The notes: generated by a model from the sequence alone, not told the origin. Positions 1 to 6,282 are shown, counted from the first letter of the stretch. The stretch is DNA of 6,312 bases from an uncultured Fretibacterium sp. (GCA_937915755.1 CALGGR010000243.1:1-6312); one strand, 5' to 3'. Translations and numbers: made by a program.

Positions 1-395
1 CTTGACCTCCTACCCTTCACTTTAGCTTTAGACGGCATTAATGCCTTCGACGGCTTTAATGCCTTCGACAGCTTCAATGCCTTCGACGGCTTCGTCGGTC
101 TAGCCGCTTTCCTCTTCTCCTGCTGAACCCAGTAACTTATCAGTCGCGCTTTAATGCCAAATTCGTTCGCTACTTTTACAAAGCCAACTTCTTTGGCCAT
201 CGCTATTATTGTTGCTCTTTCTTCGGGGCTGAAGTCCTTGGAACTCTTTAAGGCGTTATCAGGCTGGCCTTCGGTTGGAACGGAGTCTTCTGTCGGAGCG
301 GGGGATTCCACTGCAGCTTCTTCAGTCTGGTCAGCTTCTACCGTTTTATCGGGGTCAACTGATACTTTGCTCATGTCAGCTATTATTTCTTCCAT
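1..395 (-). CDS. HTH-like protein with lysine-rich KPSKAL repeat tail (partial, runs off the window)
   Basis: Reading leftward from an ATG at 395, the frame stays open to the window edge (131 codons plus 2 bases), so the C-terminus is missing. I do not recognise a named family. Three zones are visible. Residues 1-50 are acidic and low in complexity (Glu, Asp, Ser, Pro, Thr). Residues about 55-92 (FSPEERATIIAMAKEVG, then VANEFGIKARLISYWV) have the spacing of a helix-turn-helix of the transposase/Psq-like kind. Residues from about 95 on are strongly basic, with the hexamer KPSKAL or close variants repeated. An HTH followed by a Lys/Ala/Pro tail suggests a nucleic-acid-binding or nucleoid-associated protein, but this is inference. 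The ribosome-binding site is weak: the purine run GAAAGG ends about 14 bases before the ATG, and an in-frame ATG at 374 is an alternative start. The stop-free frame and the domain-like middle make it a likely real gene. Confidence 0.6.
   Translation of the reverse strand, partial: MEEIIADMSKVSVDPDKTVEADQTEEAAVESPAPTEDSVPTEGQPDNALKSSKDFSPEERATIIAMAKEVGFVKVANEFGIKARLISYWVQQEKRKAARPTKPSKALKLSKALKPSKALMPSKAKVKGRRS
31..84. repeat. 18-bp tandem repeat, three units, coding for KPSKAL hexamers
   Basis: Three adjacent 18-base units are seen at 31-48, 49-66 and 67-84, of the form gacggctttaatgccttc on the + strand with one to three differences each. A decayed partial unit starts at 85. The unit is a multiple of three, so copy-number change would keep the leftward reading frame, adding or removing six residues (Lys-Pro-Ser-Lys-Ala-Leu or a variant) in the basic tail. 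Confidence 0.85.
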
Positions 396-649
396 TTAGT
401 TTATAGGCCTTTCTTTTTCTTTGATTTTAACACAGTTAAGCTCTTCCAGATATTATTCGCTTTTACGAGTATTCACCGACTTTCGCAGGAGTAGCGGTCA
501 AGCCGGAGCCACGGCGGGAAGCGTTCTCGCCTTTGCAAGCTCATGAAGGCACTCAGAAAAATAGTTTTTTTATCTTAGTTGGGGCATTAGGGGCAAGCTT
601 GAGTACAGGCTCTGCTTGAGCAGATTCGAGCACACAAGAAGCGGGAATA
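396..649. other. Intergenic region with a GC-rich foldable segment
   Basis: No convincing gene lies between the leftward phosphatase stop (650) and the leftward ATG at 395. The right part (550-600) is A/T-rich with a run of seven T at 565-571. The middle (about 480-545) is clearly GC-richer and can fold: GAGC 506-509 pairs with GCTC 539-542, enclosing GGCG 513-516 with CGCC 528-531. The left part (400-480) is AT-rich and should hold the promoter of the leftward HTH-like gene. A possible -10 element (TTAAAAT in leftward sense, around 425-432) is too weak to call. I see no clean intrinsic terminator for the phosphatase gene. Confidence 0.4.
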
Positions 650-1081
650 TTACTCTAGACACCTCAGAAGCCCTTCACACCCGCGGAGAATATCGTCATA
701 AGCCTTCACGAAGTTCCTTGTGTACCACGGATCCGATACTGACTTCTCTTCTCCGGCGAATGACATCAGAAGACGGACTTTATGCTCTGGATCATTTCTC
801 ACAAAATGCCGAATGTCCGCCAGGTTCTCACGATCCATTGCAATTATCAAGTCCCAATCATTATACTCATCGCTCCGAATCTGACGCGCTCGCCGTTTCT
901 CGAATTGAATACCGCGCCGCTTCAGTTCGGCCTTCGCGTTCGGATAAATATCATTACCAAGCTCTTCCGTCGTTGTGGCCGCTGAAGAGATCGTGAACTG
1001 TTCTGAAAGACCGGCTTGGCTGACAAGATGCTTCATTATGAACTCCGCCATTGGCGAGCGACAGATATTGCCGTGACACAC
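650..1081 (-). CDS. Low-molecular-weight protein tyrosine phosphatase
   Basis: This is a small cytoplasmic phosphatase that hydrolyses phosphotyrosine (in some relatives phosphoarginine) through a cysteinyl-phosphate intermediate. Counting from GTG 1081 as residue 1, the P-loop signature C-x5-R is CHGNICR with nucleophile Cys2 and Arg8, followed by SPMAE. The general acid Asp117 lies in the family's DPWY motif (SDPWYT). SSAATTTEELG and the DIYPNAKAELKRRGI stretch also fit the family. The GTG at 1081 is the only standard start in frame, but it begins inside the motif, removing the usual first beta strand. The codons upstream (1096-1082) read T-less IRILF in the correct frame, exactly the missing strand, with ATT at 1096 and an in-frame stop at 1114-1112. 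Translation may therefore begin at the rare codon ATT 1096, behind AAGGA at 1113-1109, or the start has been damaged. The gene is transcribed away from recD2 and nothing ties the two functionally. Family assignment is firm; the start is not. Confidence 0.9.
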   Translation of the reverse strand: MCHGNICRSPMAEFIMKHLVSQAGLSEQFTISSAATTTEELGNDIYPNAKAELKRRGIQFEKRRARQIRSDEYNDWDLIIAMDRENLADIRHFVRNDPEHKVRLLMSFAGEEKSVSDPWYTRNFVKAYDDILRGCEGLLRCLE

Positions 1082-1275
1082 AAATAGAATACGAATGGTT
1101 CTTTCACTTCCTTAATCAATACAGTGGTGGCAATTTTACCACCACCGTCAGCTTGCACACAATAAATGAGAACTTTTCTGGGGCTTCAGCATTATCAACT
1201 GATTCATTCATAAGGATCATTCGCATAGCTAACGAATGAAGCAATTTCAGCCATTTATGATAATATATACGTATC
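1082..1275. promoter_or_regulatory. Divergent intergenic region between the phosphatase gene and recD2
   Basis: These 194 bases separate two diverging genes and must carry both promoters. An AT-rich patch at 1254-1270 offers -10-like hexamers in both directions: rightward TATGAT (1256-1261) or GATAAT (1259-1264), leftward TATATT/TATTAT within the same patch. No good -35 is visible for either. A perfect 7-bp inverted repeat (GTGGTGG 1124-1130, CCACCAC 1139-1145) lies upstream of the phosphatase. It has no T run on either side, so it does not look like a terminator. Confidence 0.4.
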
Positions 1276-1277
1276 AT
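1256..1277 (+). promoter_or_regulatory. Candidate -10 element and inverted repeat abutting the recD2 start
   Basis: TATGAT (1256-1261) and GATAAT (1259-1264) each match the sigma-70 -10 consensus at five of six positions. Either would place the transcript start at roughly 1268-1271, only about 5-8 bases before the ATG at 1276. No Shine-Dalgarno sequence is present in tatatacgtatc ahead of the ATG, in keeping with a near-leaderless mRNA. A perfect inverted repeat, ATGATA (1257-1262) and TATCAT (1272-1277), spans the -10 and the start codon and could be an operator. This is inference from sequence only. Confidence 0.35.
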
Positions 1278-3235
1278 GGAAAAAACTCAATTAGACAATA
1301 CTAAATTAGATAAAATTCAATGTGTTATCGATAGCATCACCTTCCGTGACGAGACAAACGGCTATTCTGTCGTCAGGGTCAGCACAGACAACGACTCCTT
1401 TATCGCCGTCGGCATCATGCCAGCTGTTCATGTCGGCAGCGTTTTCTACCTTTATGGCTCCTGGAAGGTTCACCCAAGGTTCGGAGAGCAGTTCGCATTC
1501 CAGGAATGCGAAGAAACTCTCCCCGCAACCATTGAAGGCATTAAGAATTATCTCGCAAGCGGTCTCATCAAGGGCATTGGTCCTTCTTACGCTGAAAAGA
1601 TTGTCGATCGTTTCGGTGAAGCCACTCTCGATATTCTCGACAATGAGCCTGACAAGCTGTCTAAGATTCGGGGGATCGGCCCGAAGAAACTTGAGAAAAT
1701 TAAGAAGTGCTGGGACGAGCAAAAAGAAATTAGGAATATTATGCTTTTTCTGAAATCCTATAATGTCTCCACAACTCTCGCCACAAAAATTTTCAAGCAA
1801 TACGGCTCTCAGTCTATCCAGACCGTCACAGAGAATCCTTATCGCCTTGCTGACGAGCTTTGGGGCGTCGGCTTCAAAACTGCTGATGACATTGCTTCTA
1901 AACTAGGCTTTGAGCATGAACGCTTCGAGAGACTCAGAAGCGGCATTCTTTACTCCATGAACAAATTCTCAGAAGCAGGTCATTGCTATGCTGTCATTAC
2001 GGAGCTCATGGCTTCTGCCGTTGAACTTCTGGAAGTTCAGGAAAATTTGATCTCTGCCGCTATTCACACAATGCTCTCTGAGAAAGACCTGATACTGGAA
2101 GATGAAGCCATCTATCTTCCTATCTATTATTACTCTGAAGTTGGGGTCGCTAGAAGACTAAAAGCGATCATGAACGCTCCTGGTTGGAGTTACTTCGACA
2201 TCGACGACTTTGATATAGACTACTACGACGAAACTCAGATTGAAGCCATTGAAGCTGCCCTCAACAATAAAATTCTCGTTATCACCGGCGGTCCGGGAAC
2301 AGGGAAGACCACCATCACTAAAGGCATTATTCAGGCCTATCGTAGCTCAAGAGCTGAAGTTCTTCTTGCCGCTCCTACTGGAAGAGCTGCCAAACGCCTG
2401 TCCGAAGTTACCCACACTAGCGCTAAAACTATTCACAGACTCCTTGAAATGAGACCGCCCGACGGGTTCAAGAGAGACGAGAACAATAAGCTCGAAGGGG
2501 ATGTGCTTATCGTCGACGAGTGCTCCATGGTTGATCTCCTTCTCATGTACAGCCTGCTCAAAGCCGTTCCTGACCACATGACGCTGATTCTCGTGGGGGA
2601 CATCGATCAACTCCCAAGCGTTGGGGCTGGCAAGGTTTTAGGGGATATTATAGACTCCGGTGTCGTTCCTGTCATAAGGCTGGAGAAAATTTTCAGACAG
2701 GCTCAAAGAAGCAGCATTGTCACCAGTGCTCACAAGATCAACAAGGGCGAAATGCCCTATCTCACTGATCACGATTCAGACTTCCTGTTCTTTGAGAGTG
2801 AAAAACCCGCTGAGAAGATTGTGGAGATTTGCCGTACGGTTATGTCAGACAATGGGGTTTTGCCGGAAGGTGCGGCTCAGCACGACAGTGCCAGACTGCC
2901 GGATGGTAGCATTGACCCTGCCGACATTCAGGTGCTCACTCCCATGAGACGCGGAGATACCGGTGCAAACGCTCTCAACCTGCTCCTCCAAGAAGCTCTT
3001 AACCCTTACGGGACAAGAATAGCAGGCACTAACTTCAGGCTCGGCGACAGGGTCATGCAGATTAGGAATAACTATGAGAAGTTTGTCTTTAACGGCGACA
3101 TCGGGAGCGTTAGCGGGGTTGAAGCTGGGGAAGTGACGGTCAGGTTCGACGACAGACTGGTCGCATATGAGACTTCAGAGCTTGACGAGCTGGTTCTCGC
3201 CTATGCTACCACTATTCATAAGGCTCAGGGAAGTG
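1276..3235 (+). CDS. recD2: RecD2-type ATP-dependent DNA helicase, exon 1 (residues 1-653 plus the first base of codon 654)
   Basis: RecD2 is a 5'-to-3' SF1B helicase of the cytoplasm that acts in DNA repair and replication-fork processing independently of RecBC. Exon 1 carries the N-terminal OB-like region (about 14-80), helix-hairpin-helix repeats (about 85-215, e.g. SGLIKGIGPSYAEKI, LSKIRGIGPKKLEKI, LWGVGFKTADDIA), and the helicase core. Visible core motifs: Walker A GGPGTGKT (338-345, Lys344), motif Ia APTGRAAKRL, Walker B VDECSM (Asp414, Glu415), motif III GDIDQLPS (Gln445), motif IV EKIFRQA (Arg474) and motif V TTIHKAQGS ending at Ser653. The exon ends with the first base of a Glu codon, and the group II intron follows at once. 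Without splicing, translation adds five foreign residues and stops at TAG 3250-3252 (658 residues), losing motif VI. Exon 2 at 6073 completes a 722-residue protein, near the usual RecD2 length. The start has no Shine-Dalgarno sequence, but ATG 1276 aligns with the expected N-terminus and has a promoter-like -10 just before it. Confidence 0.95.
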
Positions 3236-3807
3236 GTGCGACTCGTTCCTAGCTGAAAAGGTTAGGCACTTAGAAGTCGAAGCGGTACAAACCGCATAAG
3301 AAGAATCTAAGGAGAACTCTTGATTCAAACAGTCAAATGATAGGGCCGAGAACATTCGGGTAACCCCCTTGAAGGACTGTCTCTAAGCTCCGACATGCGC
3401 ATATAAGGTAACCCTAATGTGTATGAAGCTCGGTAAAGTCGGCAGAAAGAGTACCTAAGTTCACTAAACAAGCAAGTAAAGTTGGTTCAAAAGTGGCTAG
3501 AGCCCGCCTGCTGGAAAGTTTGAAATAAGGAATATGGGAAATGATATGTCGGGGGTCTATAAATCTCTCACGGTTAGAATGTGGGCAATCACAAATACAC
3601 TGACGAATCTGCGAATGTACGGGTCTAAACTGGCGAGACATGGAAACATGGAGTTCCCCCAAAGGGGGCGTCGGTGAGGCAAAGTAAAAATCGGAATCTA
3701 TGAAATGCCTTATGCGCGGCAGGCGCGCATGAATCCGACAGGCCTATAGCAGAAACCTAAAAGAGATATGCACAGATAGAATCAAGGGAACGAGGAAAGG
3801 TAATGGG

Positions 3808-3823
3808 TCTCCTCATTTGGAGA
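3808..3823 (+). ncRNA. Candidate EBS1 hairpin of the intron
   Basis: A 5-bp stem (TCTCC 3808-3812, GGAGA 3819-3823) presents the loop TCATTT. Loop bases CATTT (3814-3818) can pair with the last five exon 1 bases AAGTG (3231-3235; one G-U), and the preceding T3813 can pair with A6073, the first base of exon 2. Recognition of the exon by a domain I loop is the known way group II introns select 5' splice and homing sites. The pairing is seen; its use is inferred. Confidence 0.55.
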
Positions 3824-3999
3824 TAGGCTGACGAAACATATAAGCGGCCGAACCAATGCTGAAAAGTAGTGCTCGAACTGTTGATAGCTTCCATAATGAG
3901 AGCAGGAGGAATGGGCACAAGTCATTACACTAATAGTTACTATACATCATGTTACATTGGATGTTGAGTAAGCCAAAAAGAGGCACCTCATGAAAGTGT

Positions 4000-4006
4000 A
4001 GGTGAT
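4000..4006 (+). promoter_or_regulatory. Ribosome-binding site of the intron-encoded protein
   Basis: AGGTGAT at 4000-4006 is a clear Shine-Dalgarno sequence six bases before the ATG at 4013. It fixes that start and shows that the intron protein is translated from within the intron rather than by read-through from recD2 exon 1. Confidence 0.7.
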
Positions 4007-4012
4007 GTACCA

Positions 4013-5929
4013 ATGAAGAAGAGTAAAGAAGTTAGATTGCCTGCGGATGAAAAACTTCGCGGTAAGTATCGACCAACAAAGATCAACAAGCTGAGATATG
4101 CTGAGTATTATGGACAACAGGAGATACAAGATAAGCTCTATCAAAAAAGTCGGAATGGAGAGAAGTTTGATAAACTCATGTCATTGATAACCTCAGATGC
4201 CAATATCATAATGGCATACAGGTCAATAAAACGTAATTCAGGCAGCAAAACACCTGGAACAGACAGTTTAACTATCAAGGATATTGAAAAACTCGAACCA
4301 GAAGCTGTATGCGATAGAGTACGCAACATCCTGAAAAACTACAATCCACGAACTGTCAGACGAAAAGAGATTCCCAAGCCCAACGGGAAGACAAGACCGC
4401 TTGGAATACCATGTATATGGGACAGGCTTGTTCAACAGTGCATTCTGCAAATCCTTCAACCAATATGCGAAGCTAAGTTCTTTGGAGGAAGTTTCGGTTT
4501 CAGGCCCCTGAGGTCTGCTGAGAATGCTATGAATGAAGTATACAGATATATTAACAGGTCGCATCTTCATTACATGTTGGAAATTGACATTAAAGGTTTC
4601 TTCGATCACGTCAATCATTCCAAGTTAATCAGACAAATGTGGACAATGGGTATCCGGGATAGACAACTGATTTGCATTATTAGGAAAATACTAAAGGCTA
4701 AAGTCTTGCTACCAAACGGAGATACCATTACCCCAACGGAGGGGACTCCACAGGGAGGAATAATCTCGCCGCTACTAGCAAATATCGCTCTTAACGAATT
4801 TGATTGGCACATGGAAAGTCAATGGGGAGAATTTCCCCTAGTCTATCGGCTCAAAGGAGGTATTGCAAAAAACGGTACTCCCTCAAAAGGGAGCGCATTC
4901 AAGGAAATGCGGAAAACCGGCTTGAAGGAACTCCATGTAATCAGATACGCTGACGATATTAGAATATTATGTTCTAACAAGTCGGATGCCATGAAAGTCA
5001 TGCAACACGCAAAGAATTGGCTGAAACGTCGCCTTAAACTAGAAGTATCTGAAGAAAAAAACGAGGTAATAGACCTGACTAAAAGTTACGGCGAGTTCTT
5101 GGGTATCAAGATGCGTACGAAGAGGAAGGGCGACAAATTAGTTATTACTTCGCATATGTGTGATAAGGCTAAAGAGCGAACCATCAATGCAATCAGGAAG
5201 CACATCAAGGTAATCCAGCACTCAGGGGATGCAGGCTATATCCAAAATGCAATAAGTGCTTACAATTCCCTCGTAAGAGGCGTCCATAACTACTATCAGA
5301 TGGCAACAGATATTACAAGTGATTGTCAAGAAATTCACAATGCAACCTACAGAGCCATGTACAACCGACTAAAACCGAAAATCGGGAAACTCAATCCTAA
5401 AACTGGGGATTATAAGCGTTACGGTCAATGTAAGCGTATTATGAAATACCAAGACATTACCATATTACCAATATCATATTGTAGCCATAGGAGAACACTG
5501 GGAAAGAAAAAGAATGTGAACCTATATACACCCGAAGGGAGAGCATTCAGACACAAAGAATTATCTATTCCCAATGCCGACCTCCTACACAAATTGGCTA
5601 GATACCCAGTTCAAAGCCAATCAATAGAGTTCAACGATAACAGGGTATCCCTGTTCTCTGGACAAAAAGGAAAGTGTGCAATAACAGGAAGAATGTTTTT
5701 AGACATTACAGAAATACATTGCCATCACAAAGTCCCAAAGCATGCCGGAGGACGAGATAACTACCGAAACTTAATTTTGGTACTGGCGGATGTACACAGG
5801 CTCATACACGCAAAAAAGGAAAATACCGTTAGACGTTACTTGGAAATCTTACAACTTGATAGTAAACAATTAACGAAGCTAAATCAGCTCAGAGTAACAG
5901 CAGGTCTTGCAACCATTGAAGCTATCTAA
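4013..5929 (+). CDS. ltrA: Group II intron reverse transcriptase/maturase with HNH endonuclease domain
   Basis: This 638-residue multifunctional intron-encoded protein binds its own intron RNA, assists splicing, and reverse-transcribes the intron during retrohoming. The RT domain spans about 60-365: RPLGIPCIWDRLVQQ (RT1), FFGGSFGFRP (RT2), EIDIKGFFDHVNH with catalytic Asp192 (RT3), TPQGGIISPLLANI (RT4), RYADD with Asp314 and Asp315 (RT5), and GEFLGIK (RT7). A maturase X domain follows (about 375-470, including SLVRGVHNYYQ). The C-terminus has an HNH nuclease: C555-AITG, then IHCHHKVP with His569, His571 and His572, AGGRDNYRNLI, and VHRLIHA. That nuclease would cut the bottom strand of the target to make the primer. 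Only one Cys of the usual first CxxC pair is seen, a variant that probably does not bind zinc in the LtrA way. Length is normal for the LtrA family. Catalytic residues are intact and there is no frameshift, so it is likely active. Codon use looks more AT-rich than in recD2. Confidence 0.95.
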   Translation: MKKSKEVRLPADEKLRGKYRPTKINKLRYAEYYGQQEIQDKLYQKSRNGEKFDKLMSLITSDANIIMAYRSIKRNSGSKTPGTDSLTIKDIEKLEPEAVCDRVRNILKNYNPRTVRRKEIPKPNGKTRPLGIPCIWDRLVQQCILQILQPICEAKFFGGSFGFRPLRSAENAMNEVYRYINRSHLHYMLEIDIKGFFDHVNHSKLIRQMWTMGIRDRQLICIIRKILKAKVLLPNGDTITPTEGTPQGGIISPLLANIALNEFDWHMESQWGEFPLVYRLKGGIAKNGTPSKGSAFKEMRKTGLKELHVIRYADDIRILCSNKSDAMKVMQHAKNWLKRRLKLEVSEEKNEVIDLTKSYGEFLGIKMRTKRKGDKLVITSHMCDKAKERTINAIRKHIKVIQHSGDAGYIQNAISAYNSLVRGVHNYYQMATDITSDCQEIHNATYRAMYNRLKPKIGKLNPKTGDYKRYGQCKRIMKYQDITILPISYCSHRRTLGKKKNVNLYTPEGRAFRHKELSIPNADLLHKLARYPVQSQSIEFNDNRVSLFSGQKGKCAITGRMFLDITEIHCHHKVPKHAGGRDNYRNLILVLADVHRLIHAKKENTVRRYLEILQLDSKQLTKLNQLRVTAGLATIEAI

Positions 5930-5989
5930 CTAAGTTTAAACGATAACTCTGAATTGTGATGTAAAAGAACTATTAAGTGATATGATGGA
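5930..5989 (+). ncRNA. Group II intron domain IV, 3' remainder
   Basis: These 60 AT-rich bases lie between the stop of the intron protein and domain V. They would form the 3' strand of the domain IV stem that carries the ORF. I see no other signal in them. Confidence 0.5.
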
Positions 5990-6023
5990 ACGCCGTGTGC
6001 TCCGAAAGGCGCTTGCACGGTGT
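5990..6023 (+). ncRNA. Group II intron domain V (catalytic hairpin)
   Basis: A hairpin of exactly 34 bases carries the layout of domain V: a lower helix (5990-5998 with 6015-6023), a two-base bulge TT (6013-6014), an upper helix, and a GAAA tetraloop at 6004-6007. The catalytic triad position reads CGC (5991-5993), a known alternative to AGC. The upper helix contains one T-C mismatch (6001 against 6010). Domain V binds the catalytic metal ions for splicing. Its intact length and loop support an active ribozyme. Confidence 0.9.
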
Positions 6024-6072
6024 GGAGGAGGGGAAAGCCCGGAGATTGCATCAAACGGCTACCTATTCCTAT
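6024..6072 (+). ncRNA. Group II intron domain VI and 3' splice site
   Basis: GGAGGAGGG (6024-6032) pairs with the 3' side CCTATTCC (6062-6069), leaving A6065 bulged. This A is eight bases from the intron's last base, the expected place for the branch-point adenosine that attacks the 5' splice site to form the lariat. The intron ends CTAT at 6072, before exon 2 AGTTTCCT. Confidence 0.8.
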
Positions 6073-6281
6073 AGTTTCCTTATGTGATCATGCCCATCGT
6101 GAAGGCTCATTTCATCATGCTTCAAAGGAATTTGTTCTACACTGGAGTCACACGTGCGAAGAAGGATCTCATTATGGTGGGCGAGAGAAAAGCTGTTTAT
6201 ATCGCGGTCATGAACAATAAGATTGTGGAAAGGAATACGAGATTGGGGGAGAGACTGAGAGCCCGTTCAGTATCTCTTTAA
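6073..6281 (+). CDS. recD2: RecD2-type DNA helicase, exon 2 (residues 654-722)
   Basis: The last two bases of the Glu654 codon open this exon, giving E-FPYVIMPIVKAHF and then motif VI in RNLFYTGVTRAKK. Arg681 there is the arginine finger expected to contact ATP across the helicase cleft. The protein ends RLRARSVSL with TAA at 6279-6281. No start codon or ribosome-binding site of its own is credible here: a GTG at 6084 is simply Val658. It makes sense only when spliced to exon 1. Intact coding sequence up to a normal C-terminus argues that the split gene is under selection and is not decaying. Confidence 0.92.
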
Positions 6282-6282
6282 C

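Larger units (their letters stand above)
3236..4012 (+). ncRNA. Group II intron ribozyme domains I-III
   Basis: These 777 bases contain no supported protein gene and correspond to the 5' part of the ribozyme. Visible RNA structure includes the 5' end GTGCGAC; a hairpin with perfect stem CATG/CATG and a GAAA tetraloop (3639-3650), typical of a tertiary-contact GNRA loop; CCCCC/GGGGG with an AAA loop (3656-3668); ATGCGCG/CGCGCAT with a five-base loop (3712-3730), itself within a TCGGA/TCCGA outer stem; the EBS1 hairpin at 3808-3823; and a likely domain III helix closed by GTGC (3869-3872) and GCAC (3915-3918). EBS2 could not be placed with confidence; GAGCC at 3500-3504 is complementary to exon bases 3222-3226, but its spacing from IBS1 is unusual. 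Confidence 0.8.
3236..6072 (+). mobile_element. ORF-containing group II intron (2837 bases) inserted in recD2 motif V
   Basis: The element begins with the group II 5' consensus GTGCGAC at 3236-3242 and ends in ...CCTATTCCTAT at 6072, the 3' terminal AY. Between these lie a ribozyme domain I-III region, a reverse transcriptase/maturase ORF in domain IV, a 34-nt domain V and a domain VI with a bulged A eight bases from the end. The boundaries are fixed independently by the host gene: exon 1 (1960 bases) plus exon 2 (209 bases) is 2169, exactly 723 codons including the stop, and restores GS-E-FPYVIMP. Insertion is after the first base of the Glu654 codon (phase 1). The intron has the same orientation as recD2, as splicing requires. 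The GTGCGAC start, the IEP with C-terminal HNH and the short domain VI recall the chloroplast-like/IIB families, but the subclass is not settled here. All core parts look present, so it is likely active or recently so. Confidence 0.95.

Noticed and set aside
616..996. Rightward 126-residue ORF across the phosphatase gene
   Set aside because: It is the opposite-strand shadow of a clear phosphatase, with no domain and low-quality composition.
1124..1145. Perfect 7-bp inverted repeat GTGGTGG/CCACCAC as a terminator
   Set aside because: No T run follows on either strand, and it lies in a divergent promoter region where no gene ends.
1116..1226. Leftward 36-residue ORF upstream of the phosphatase (MRMILMNESVDN...)
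   Set aside because: It has no ribosome-binding site, no recognisable domain and a mixed hydrophobic tail. It could be a leader peptide, but nothing in the sequence supports translation.
1306..1800. Leftward 164-residue ORF across recD2 exon 1
   Set aside because: It is antisense to highly conserved RecD2 coding sequence, with no start signal or domain of its own.
3222..3504. EBS2-IBS2 pairing GAGCC (3500-3504) with GGCTC (3222-3226)
   Set aside because: Five perfect pairs, but the four-base gap between IBS2 and IBS1 is unusual and a match this short can arise by chance, so it was not called as a feature.
3414..3662. Leftward 82-residue ORF in the intron 5' region
   Set aside because: It lies in ribozyme domain I, whose sequence is explained by RNA structure, and has no ribosome-binding site or protein similarity that I can see.
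3236..6281. recD2 as a pseudogene truncated at 3252
   Set aside because: The downstream half (6073-6281) is intact, in frame and ends normally, and the interruption has precise group II intron ends. A spliceable intron explains it better than decay.
6084..6281. Independent 65-residue gene starting at GTG 6084
   Set aside because: It is the C-terminal part of RecD2 with motif VI and has no ribosome-binding site. The GTG is an internal Val codon.
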